A stretch of DNA of 64,000 nt from G963708325 sp963708325 (GTDB taxonomy: Bacteria > Actinomycetota > Thermoleophilia > Solirubrobacterales > 70-9): NCBI GenBank assembly GCA_963708325.1, contig OY970203.1, forward strand, positions 558,001-622,000, given 5' to 3'. The notes under the pieces were generated by a model. That model was not told the DNA's origin and made no database searches. It worked only from the letters and a program-made list of their open reading frames with translations. Each line of letters opens with the position of its first letter. The stretch's first letter is position 1. Below are positions 57,597 through 64,000 of this stretch, in pieces. Both the position numbers and the translations under genes were made by a program.

Positions 57597-59060
57597 CTAA
57601 TGCAAGCGCAGCCGTTCCACCAGCGTCAGGTAGTGGCCAACGTGCTCGCTGGTCAGATAGCGCTCGACCACCTTGCGCCGCGCCGCCGCCCCGAGCATGG
57701 TGCGCAGCTGTGGCTCGCTGAGCAGCTTCGTGATCGCGGCGCCAAACGCCGCAAGGTCCTGCGGCTCCTCGACCAGCAGACCGTTCTCACCGTCGGTGAT
57801 CTGGTCGCGGATCCCGCCCACCGCGGAGCCGACGATCGGCTTGCCCTTCCACATCGCCTCGGTGACCGAGAGACCGAAACCCTCGGCGAGGCTCTTCTGC
57901 ACGACGATGTCGGCCCGGCGCTGGATCGCGTTGACGATCGCGGCGCTCTCGTCGTGGTCCTCGGACCCGAGCTGGACGAGGTGGACGCGGCGCCGCGTCC
58001 CGTCCGGCAGGCTCGCGAGCCGCTCGCGAAGCTCGGCGATCACGGCGTCGTCCTCGCCGCCGTCGTCGAGTCCGGCTGCGGCGGGGCCGGCGAGCACGAG
58101 GTTGAACCGCGAGTCCGGACAATGGTCGGCGAAGCAGTCGAGCACCCCCAGCGGGTCCTTCAGCCGCTCCCAGCCGGCCGCCTGGACGAGGAGCTCGGCG
58201 TCACTCGGCAGCGGCTCGAGCTGGTCGATCGTCGCCACCGTGTCCACCCGGCCCTCGGAGCCGTCGAGCCTGACGAATCCCGCCGACGCGTTGATGCCCG
58301 AGGCGGTGAGGCCTATCCGGTCGAGAATCGCGAAGACGCTGCCCATCGCCAGCTCCTGGTTCTTCGGCGAGAACGGGTCCAGCGACGGCGGGATCGTCGC
58401 CATGCGGGCAGGCTGCAGGCCGGGCCAGGCGTACTCGGGGCGGGAGAACATCCAGCCGTCCGCGGCGTGCAGGTAGGGCGCCAGGAACGCCCGCGCACGC
58501 TCGACGTGCTCGTTCACGGAGTCGACGCCGATATGGCTGCGCCAGATCACCGTCGCGCCGCGCCGCTTGGCCTCGTCGACGAGCCTCGCCGTCGTGCCGT
58601 CGTGCAGGAAGACGACGTCGCCGGGACGCATGCGCTCCGTCACCTCCTCGGCGCACCCGGCGGTGAAGCGCTCGAACGCCTCCCGCTCGGCCTCTCCGAG
58701 CGGGCCGCCGTCCCCCGCCGAGCCGTACAGGTTGTTGTGGATGCGGCGAACGATTCGATGGAATTCACCGTCCCCCCTGACGACCAGCCAGCGGGCGTCG
58801 ATCCCGCCGTCGCGCAGGTAGCTGAGCACCGAGCGCAGGATGTCGGCTATGCCGTCGCCCTCGGACGAGTTGACGTGCCAGATCGCCTGTCCCTCGAGCC
58901 GCTCGCGCATTCGCGCAAGCACGCGTTCGGTGGTCTCGTACGCCTCGGGGTCGAGCGGTCGGAAGGGGATCCTCGATCGGCGCGGCAGCACGACCTCGCG
59001 CACCCCTTCGGCGATGCCGGGCGGGGTCGCAGCGGCGGTCGTCGCCGGCGGAGCGCTCAT
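57597..59060 (-). CDS. GT4 glycosyltransferase, trehalose synthase (TreT)-like
   Basis: A 487-residue retaining GT-B enzyme. The N-terminal domain begins IWHVNSSEGDGIADILRSV, as in TreT, which joins NDP-glucose and glucose to trehalose. The C-terminal nucleotide-sugar site shows QAAGWERLKDPLGVLDCF and QKSLAEGFGLSVTEAMW (E-X7-E-like). Acceptor and donor are not certain. The ATG at 59060 is 63 bases after the NagB-DUF218 fusion gene. Confidence 0.82.
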   Translation of the reverse strand: MSAPPATTAAATPPGIAEGVREVVLPRRSRIPFRPLDPEAYETTERVLARMRERLEGQAIWHVNSSEGDGIADILRSVLSYLRDGGIDARWLVVRGDGEFHRIVRRIHNNLYGSAGDGGPLGEAEREAFERFTAGCAEEVTERMRPGDVVFLHDGTTARLVDEAKRRGATVIWRSHIGVDSVNEHVERARAFLAPYLHAADGWMFSRPEYAWPGLQPARMATIPPSLDPFSPKNQELAMGSVFAILDRIGLTASGINASAGFVRLDGSEGRVDTVATIDQLEPLPSDAELLVQAAGWERLKDPLGVLDCFADHCPDSRFNLVLAGPAAAGLDDGGEDDAVIAELRERLASLPDGTRRRVHLVQLGSEDHDESAAIVNAIQRRADIVVQKSLAEGFGLSVTEAMWKGKPIVGSAVGGIRDQITDGENGLLVEEPQDLAAFGAAITKLLSEPQLRTMLGAAARRKVVERYLTSEHVGHYLTLVERLRLH

Positions 59061-59123
59061 CGCTCCGATGCTCGCGCACCGGCCGCGCGACGGCATCGGG
59101 TCGAACTACGGAGGCGGCCCGGG

Positions 59124-60398
59124 CTAACTCGCCGCGCCGCCCCCGGGCGGCAGCGCCGGCGCTGAGGGCAGGCGGAGCTCGGCCATCGCGATGCGACGGC
59201 GGGAGCGCATCGACGGAAGCACGCGCAGCTCGGAGCCGAGCAGCCGGAACCCCGGCCCCCACCGCGTGTAGGCGAACGAGAGCCCGAGGCCGAGCGAGCG
59301 GTAGGGCGCAAAGAAGTAGCGCGCCCGCACGTGCCAGGCCGAGGTGACGACCGTGACACGCCTGACGTCCCCGACCGCCCGGATCAACGGCAGCGAGCGC
59401 GATGCGTTCTCTGCCGTGTCCCGACCGGCGTCCTCCATCAGGGTCGGCACCTCGGAAAGCGGCCACTCGGCCTCCATCTGCTCCGCCTCCGAGAGCCCCA
59501 CGCGGGTGCGCGTGTATCCGGTGAGGACCACGGCGCGCGGCGCCTCGGCGCGGCACTCGCCCACCGCGCGACGCAGGCGCGCCCGCGACTCGTCGGAGAT
59601 CCGGTGCTCGGCGCTCACCCCCGGCTGGCGGTGGCCGAGCACGACCAGGGCGCGGTCGCTCGCCCAGGACTGCCGCGGGCGCAGCAGCCGCGCGGCGGGC
59701 CGGTCGCAGACCACGGTCAGGCGGTGATGGGCTCGCAGCAGCGAGGCCGGGCAATCCGGCCCCGGCGGCCCCTCCAGCATCGCCCGCAGCGCCTCTGCCT
59801 TGGCCTCGCCGGAAACGAGCACCAGCAGCTCCCGCGCGCTCAGCAGGGTGCGCATGCCCACCGTCAGCGCACGCTCCGGGACGGCGTCGAGTGAGCCGAA
59901 GTCGCCCGCGGCGTCGGCGCGGGTGGTCGCGTGCAGGCGCACGAGCCGGACCCCCGAATCGGCGTCCGATCCGGGCTCATCGAAAGCGACGTGGCCGTCG
60001 CGGCCGAGCCCGAGCACGACGAGGTCCACGGGCGCCTCGTCGAGCAGCGCCTGATGGCGGGCGCACTCGGAGCCCGGGTCGGCGGTGCCGTCGAGGCGAT
60101 GGTCGGCGGCGAACCTGACGCCGCCCAGCTCGCGCGTCAGGTAGGCGGCATAGCTGCGCTCGTCTGCCGGCCCGAGCCCGGCGTACTCGTCGAGCTGGAA
60201 CAGGGTCGTCCGCTCGGAGTGCAGGCTGCCGTCGGCGGCGTGCCCGCGCAGCGCCTCGTAGAGCCCGATCGGGGTGCGCCCGGTCGGCAGGATCAGTCGC
60301 GGGCTGAGATGCGCGCGCAATCGGTTGGCGACGATCTCGGCGCCGAGCAGGGCGACGTTGCGGTGGTGGTCGACGAGGAGCGGTGCCTGCGTCTCCAC
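59124..60398 (-). CDS. NagB-like deaminase fused to DUF218 (YdcF-like) domain
   Basis: A 424-residue two-domain protein. Residues 1-230 resemble glucosamine-6-phosphate deaminase: LPTGRTPIGLYEAL, FQLDEYAGLGPADERSY, VLGLGRDGHVAFDEPGSD (catalytic aspartate and histidine) and ELLVLVSGEAKAEALRAML. Residues 245-400 are DUF218: ALVVLGHRQPGVSAEHRIS, VLTGYTRTRVGLSEAEQM, DAGRDTAENASRSLP and VTSAWHVRARYFF. I know of no standard enzyme with this pairing. The GTG at 60398 is inferred; CTG overlapping the adhE stop is an alternative. It follows adhE by 23 bases. Confidence 0.85.
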   Translation of the reverse strand: METQAPLLVDHHRNVALLGAEIVANRLRAHLSPRLILPTGRTPIGLYEALRGHAADGSLHSERTTLFQLDEYAGLGPADERSYAAYLTRELGGVRFAADHRLDGTADPGSECARHQALLDEAPVDLVVLGLGRDGHVAFDEPGSDADSGVRLVRLHATTRADAAGDFGSLDAVPERALTVGMRTLLSARELLVLVSGEAKAEALRAMLEGPPGPDCPASLLRAHHRLTVVCDRPAARLLRPRQSWASDRALVVLGHRQPGVSAEHRISDESRARLRRAVGECRAEAPRAVVLTGYTRTRVGLSEAEQMEAEWPLSEVPTLMEDAGRDTAENASRSLPLIRAVGDVRRVTVVTSAWHVRARYFFAPYRSLGLGLSFAYTRWGPGFRLLGSELRVLPSMRSRRRIAMAELRLPSAPALPPGGGAAS

Positions 60399-60421
60399 CG
60401 GTCGGGGCCCGAGGGCCCCGG

Positions 60422-63025
60422 TCAGTCCGGCCTTCCCGCGTAGCCTGCGCGCAGCAGCTCGATCAGCTCGGCCACGGTGGGGATGCGCGGGTTGGTGCGC
60501 ACGCTGGGATCCATGAACGCCGCCCGTGCCAGGTCGGCGAGGGCGCCCTCGAACTCGACGGCGGCGATCCCGAGGTCGGCCAGCGAGCGGGGGATCTCGA
60601 CGGCGTCGAGGAGCTCGTCGACGCGGGCGAAGAGCCGTTCGCGCCGGTCCTCCTCGCTGCGGCCGTGCAGGCCGAAGACCCAGGCGATCTGGGCGTACTT
60701 CTCCGGCGCCACGTAGGCCGTGTAGCCCGGAGCGGGCATGAACTTGGAGGGGATCGCGGCGTTGTAGCGCACAACGTGAGGGAGGAAGACGCCGTTGGCG
60801 CGGCCGTGAGCGATCCCGAAGCGAGCGCCGACTGCGTGCGCGAGCGCGTGGCAGACGCCGACGAAGGCGTTGGAGAAAGCGAGGCCGGCGATCGTGGCGG
60901 CGTTCGCCATCGCCGTCCGAGCCTCCATGTCGCCACCCTCCGCGTAGGCCCGTGGCAGGTTGTGCAGGATCAGGTTGACCGCCTGCATCGCGAAGGCATC
61001 GGTGTAGGGGGACGCGAAGATCGAAACACCCGCCTCGAGCGCGTGGGTGAGCGCGTCGACGCCGCTGTCGGCGGTGACGGCGGCCGGCATCGAGGCGGTC
61101 AGCTCCGGCTCGATCACCGCCATGTCGGGGACCAGTGAGTAGTCCACCAGGGTGACCTTGCGGTCGCCGACCGTGACCACCGCCGCCGGCGAGACCTCGG
61201 ACCCGGTCCCGGCGGTGGTCGGGATCGCGACGAGCTTGACGCTGTGGTCGATCTCGGGGTAGCTGGCGACCCGCTTGCGGGCGTCGAGGAAGGGCAGCGC
61301 CAGCTCCCGCATGCTCAGCTCCGGGTTCTCGCCGAACAGGCGCATCGCCTTGCCGGCGTCCAGCACGGAGCCGCCCCCGACGGCGACGATAGCGTCCGCC
61401 TCGGAGCGCTCGAGCACCTCGACGCCGGCGCGGATCAGGTCCTCCCCGGGCTCGGGCTCGACGTCGGCGAATACGTGAGTGGCGATATCCCCCAGGTGGC
61501 GGCGGACGGCGTCGACCATCCCCGCCGCCTCGCATCGGGGGTCGGTGACGATCAGCGCCTGCTCGGCGCGGAGCTCGCGCAGGCTCTCCAGCGACCCGGC
61601 GTTGAAGTAGGTGTCCGACGGGACGCGGAACCACTGCGGCGGCGCCTGGCGGTGGGAGACCGCCTTGACGTTGAGAAGGTTGCGGTAGTTGATGTTGTCC
61701 GTGGTCATCGAGCCCCCCCAGGTCCCGCAGCCGAGCGAGAAGGTCGGCGTCATCGCGTTGTAGATGCCGCCCAGGGCGCCGACGGCGGTGGGCGCGTTGA
61801 CGAGTATCCGCCCCGTGCGGATCTGCGCCGCGAAGCGGTCCTGAACCTCGCTGTCGCGTGCGTAGACCGCGGACGTGTGGCCGAGCCCGGCGCACTCGGT
61901 GACGAGCTCGCAGGCGGCGATGCCGTGATCGAGCGACGGCGAGCGCACCACGCCCAGCACGGGCATCAGCTTCTCCTGGAGTAGCGGGTGGATCGACAGC
62001 TCCTCCAGCCGGGTCGGCAGCGGGGCGAGCAGGACCTTGGCGTCGGGGCGGACCTCGATGTCCCCCATCGCGCCCAGGTCGGGGCACGACTGGCCGAGCG
62101 CGGCAAGCTCGAGGCCGCCGTCGTCGGCAACGATGCTCTCGCACAGGCGCGCCACCTCCTCGTCGCTCAGCACCTGCGCCCCCATGCGCTCGAACTCGGC
62201 GAGCATCTCGTCGCAGACCGGCTCGTCGATCACGCACGTCTGCTCGGCCGGGCAGATCACCGAGGCGTCGAAGGTCTTGGAGATCAGGATGTCCACCACG
62301 GCCATGCGCACGTCGGCGCTGCGGTGCACGTAGACGGGGGCGTTGCCCGAGCCGACGCCGAGGCAGGGCTTGCCGGCCTCGTTGGTCGCCGCCACCGCCT
62401 TCGGTCCGCCGGTCGTCCAGATGAAGTCGACGCCGGGATGGTGAAACAGGTACTGGGAGACGTCGAGCGTCGGGTCGGGAACGACCTGGAGGGCGTTCGC
62501 GGGAAGGCCGGCCTCCGCTCCGGCGGCTTGGAGGATCTCCACGGCGCGCTTCGCGCAGCGGGCGGCCCGCGCCGAGGGGCGGAAGATCGTGGCGTTGCGC
62601 GTCTTCGCCCCGACGATCGACTTGAACAGGGCGGTCGAGGTCGGGTTGGTGATCGGAAGCAGCGCGAGGACGACGCCGATCGGCTCGGCGATGTACTTGA
62701 TATGGCGCTCGGCGTCCTCCTCGATCACGCCCACCGAGCGCTTGTCCTTCAGGTAGTCGAAGAGGAACTCGGTGGCGATGTAGTTCTTCACCACCTTGTC
62801 CTCGAACACGCCGAAGCCGGTCTCCTCCATCGCCAGCTCGGCCAGCTCGATCGCCGCCTCCAGACCGGCCACCACCATCGCCCAAACGATCCGGTCGACC
62901 GCCTCCTGGTCGAGGCGGCGGAAGTCGCGCGCCGCCGACTGCGCGCGCTCCACGAAGCCGTCGAGGCGATCGGCCTGCTCGGGGCCGACCTGGCCGACCG
63001 GTTGGGAGAGCGTGGTCGATGTCAC
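60422..63025 (-). CDS. adhE: Bifunctional acetaldehyde-CoA/alcohol dehydrogenase AdhE
   Basis: An 867-residue fusion. The aldehyde dehydrogenase half (about 1-440) has ITNPTSTALFKSIVGAKTRN and the catalytic cysteine in DASVICPAEQTCVID. The iron-dependent alcohol dehydrogenase half (about 450-860) has VGGGSVLDAGKAM, PTTAGTGSEVSP and the metal ligands in SGVDALTHALEA and CHALAHAVGARFGIAHG. It reduces acyl-CoA to alcohol. The GTG at 63025 has CAGGAG ten bases upstream, and TAGAGT (complement of 63049-63054) gives a short leader. Confidence 0.94.
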   Translation of the reverse strand: MTSTTLSQPVGQVGPEQADRLDGFVERAQSAARDFRRLDQEAVDRIVWAMVVAGLEAAIELAELAMEETGFGVFEDKVVKNYIATEFLFDYLKDKRSVGVIEEDAERHIKYIAEPIGVVLALLPITNPTSTALFKSIVGAKTRNATIFRPSARAARCAKRAVEILQAAGAEAGLPANALQVVPDPTLDVSQYLFHHPGVDFIWTTGGPKAVAATNEAGKPCLGVGSGNAPVYVHRSADVRMAVVDILISKTFDASVICPAEQTCVIDEPVCDEMLAEFERMGAQVLSDEEVARLCESIVADDGGLELAALGQSCPDLGAMGDIEVRPDAKVLLAPLPTRLEELSIHPLLQEKLMPVLGVVRSPSLDHGIAACELVTECAGLGHTSAVYARDSEVQDRFAAQIRTGRILVNAPTAVGALGGIYNAMTPTFSLGCGTWGGSMTTDNINYRNLLNVKAVSHRQAPPQWFRVPSDTYFNAGSLESLRELRAEQALIVTDPRCEAAGMVDAVRRHLGDIATHVFADVEPEPGEDLIRAGVEVLERSEADAIVAVGGGSVLDAGKAMRLFGENPELSMRELALPFLDARKRVASYPEIDHSVKLVAIPTTAGTGSEVSPAAVVTVGDRKVTLVDYSLVPDMAVIEPELTASMPAAVTADSGVDALTHALEAGVSIFASPYTDAFAMQAVNLILHNLPRAYAEGGDMEARTAMANAATIAGLAFSNAFVGVCHALAHAVGARFGIAHGRANGVFLPHVVRYNAAIPSKFMPAPGYTAYVAPEKYAQIAWVFGLHGRSEEDRRERLFARVDELLDAVEIPRSLADLGIAAVEFEGALADLARAAFMDPSVRTNPRIPTVAELIELLRAGYAGRPD

Positions 63026-63048
63026 CGAAAGCGTGCTCCTGGTGAACC

Positions 63049-63054
63049 ACTCTA
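63049..63054 (-). promoter_or_regulatory. -10-like TAGAGT for adhE operon
   Basis: TAGAGT on the minus strand, 23 bases before the GTG at 63025; the short leader contains CAGGAG. Confidence 0.45.
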
Positions 63055-63131
63055 GGTCGCCGGTGGCGCCGGCGCCACCGTGTCGAGCCCGCACGCGACT
63101 GCGGAGAACTACGGGCGGTGGCTCGACGCTC

Positions 63132-63137
63132 TAGGGT
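63132..63137 (+). promoter_or_regulatory. -10-like TAGGGT for SRPBCC gene
   Basis: TAGGGT seven bases before the ATG at 63145, which it favours over an upstream in-frame GTG at 63118. Confidence 0.5.
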
Positions 63138-63144
63138 TGGCGCG

Positions 63145-63597
63145 ATGGGAACGCTGGAGGCGAGCTGGACGGTTGAGATCGACGCCCCGCGCGAGCGCTG
63201 CTACGAGATCGCCGCCGACATCGAGAACGCTCCCGCCTGGCAGGGCACGCTCGAGGAGGTGGAGGTGCTGGAGCGCGACGACCAGGGCCGCGCCCTACTG
63301 GTGGAGACGGTCTCCGACGCGATGGTGAAGAAGGTCCGCTCGGAGCTGCGGTTCGACTACGACCCGCCGGGCGGGCTCACCTGGGAGCAGGAGAAGGGCG
63401 AGACCAAGTGGCTGACCGGCTCGTGGGAGCTGGCGGACCTCGGCGACGACGGAACGCGTGCCACCTACGGCCTGCGCACCGACACCGGCCGCATGCTAGG
63501 CCTGCTGCTGCGCGGGCCGGTGGAGGGCAAGGTCAAAGAGCACCTGACCAGGAGCGCGGCCGAGGGGCTCAAGAAGCACGCCGAATCGCAGGGCTGA
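63145..63597 (+). CDS. SRPBCC (START/polyketide cyclase-like) protein
   Basis: A 150-residue helix-grip protein. LEASWTVEIDAPRERCYEIAADIENAPAW is the standard opening, and the long C-terminal helix KVKEHLTRSAAEGLKKHAE closes the cavity. It binds a hydrophobic ligand that cannot be named. Its 3' end overlaps the converging SpoIIE gene by 29 bases. Confidence 0.85.
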   Translation: MGTLEASWTVEIDAPRERCYEIAADIENAPAWQGTLEEVEVLERDDQGRALLVETVSDAMVKKVRSELRFDYDPPGGLTWEQEKGETKWLTGSWELADLGDDGTRATYGLRTDTGRMLGLLLRGPVEGKVKEHLTRSAAEGLKKHAESQG

Positions 63598-64000
63598 GCG
63601 AGCGCAGCCGCGGGTCCTGCTCGCCGCCCGACGGGCGCAGCGCCATCACCACGACGTCGTCGCGCTGATCCTCGCCGCCGCGGGTCGTCGCCTCCCGGCA
63701 GAGACTTCCCGTGAGCTCGTCCAGGTCCCCCCACTCCGCCGCCTGAACGCGGGCGGCCAGCGCCTCTTCGCTCAGATGGGTCTCGAGCGGCCCCGCCTCG
63801 AGCAGGCCGTCGGTGAACAACAGCAGCAGCTCCTGCGGCGACAACGACACGGTCTCCTCCACGTAGCTGCTGCGCTCCTCCCAGCCGAGCAGCGGTCCCC
63901 GCCCTCCCACCTGCCGGCTGCCCTCCGCTCCGGTCAGCAGCGCGGGCGGGTGCCCGGCGCGCGAAAGCACCGCGGCCGCCCCTCCCGGCAGCGGCTTGAC
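63569..64000 (-). CDS. SpoIIE/RsbU-type PP2C phosphatase, C-terminal part
   Basis: The last 143 residues or so of a serine phosphatase; the start lies beyond the right edge. Typical motifs are VLSRAGHPPALL, LLLLFTDGLLEAG (metal-binding aspartate) and DQRDDVVVMALR. Such proteins dephosphorylate anti-sigma-factor antagonists, often with sensor domains in front. The 3' end overlaps the SRPBCC gene. Confidence 0.88.
   Translation of the reverse strand, partial: VKPLPGGAAAVLSRAGHPPALLTGAEGSRQVGGRGPLLGWEERSSYVEETVSLSPQELLLLFTDGLLEAGPLETHLSEEALAARVQAAEWGDLDELTGSLCREATTRGGEDQRDDVVVMALRPSGGEQDPRLRSLSPAIRRAS

Noticed and set aside
59124..63050. A single 1300-residue protein running antisense-frame through adhE into the NagB-DUF218 gene
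   Set aside because: The first 880 residues are arginine/alanine-rich shadow sequence of adhE in another frame; homology begins only after the adhE stop.

Overview
The window is about 70% GC, packed with short intergenic gaps, and carries hallmarks of an actinobacterium: a resuscitation-promoting factor, a mycothiol-type ArsC, a WS/DGAT acyltransferase, SpoIIM-like and DUF445 membrane proteins, frequent GTG starts and many apparently leaderless genes. A deep lineage such as Thermoleophilia is my best guess (inference). No rRNA, tRNA, CRISPR array or prophage was recognised.

Layout. 0-8.6 kb: the 5' part of gapA, a VOC protein, an ABC-2 exporter, an F420/NADP-type reductase, rapZ and uvrC on the minus strand; then an enoyl-CoA hydratase, a cupredoxin lipoprotein and a MaoC hydratase. 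8.6-12.3 kb: a HicAB toxin-antitoxin pair and three TadE/TadG-like pseudopilins, the last fused to a VanY peptidase and a lytic transglycosylase. 12.3-28.5 kb: a phosphate and polyphosphate island with pit and DUF47, PPK2, a pyruvate-kinase-like protein, a (p)ppGpp-type HD hydrolase, PPK1, a CHAD domain split over two genes, Ppx, a receiver-less PhoB-type winged helix, phoU and pstBACS. PHO-box-like direct repeats lie in front of pstS, the winged-helix gene and a response regulator. 28.7-30.9 kb: a divergent arsenic locus, arsR-arsI on plus and arsC-aqpS on minus. 30.9-36.5 kb: an OmpR-type regulator, a possible small RNA with a strong terminator, tandem uppP paralogues, another HD hydrolase and small membrane proteins.

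Two almost identical 1060-bp IS481-family elements (17441-18500 and 35485-36544) each sit in the TAG stop codon of a plus-strand gene. The 6-bp target duplications, CCTAGT and GCTAGC, also supply the transposase stop codon.

36.6-46.4 kb holds an HD protein, YjbQ, an enoyl-CoA hydratase, SpoIIM-like and ferritin-like proteins, Rpf with a perfect CRP-type site upstream, a GGDEF cyclase, a PhyH dioxygenase, a TMEM175-type channel and an S15-type hydrolase. 46.4-52.2 kb looks like a 2-hydroxyacid pathway: an FAD/Fe-S dehydrogenase, a benzoylformate-decarboxylase-like ThDP enzyme and a divergent FMN oxidase. 52-64 kb holds an Abi-alpha/DUF445/mini-catalase operon, an alpha/beta hydrolase, WS/DGAT, a TreT-like glycosyltransferase, a NagB-DUF218 fusion, AdhE, a SRPBCC protein and the C-terminal part of a SpoIIE phosphatase.

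A recurring signal is a TANNNT hexamer 6-9 bases before the start codon of about twenty genes. It fits leaderless transcription and fixes several start sites.
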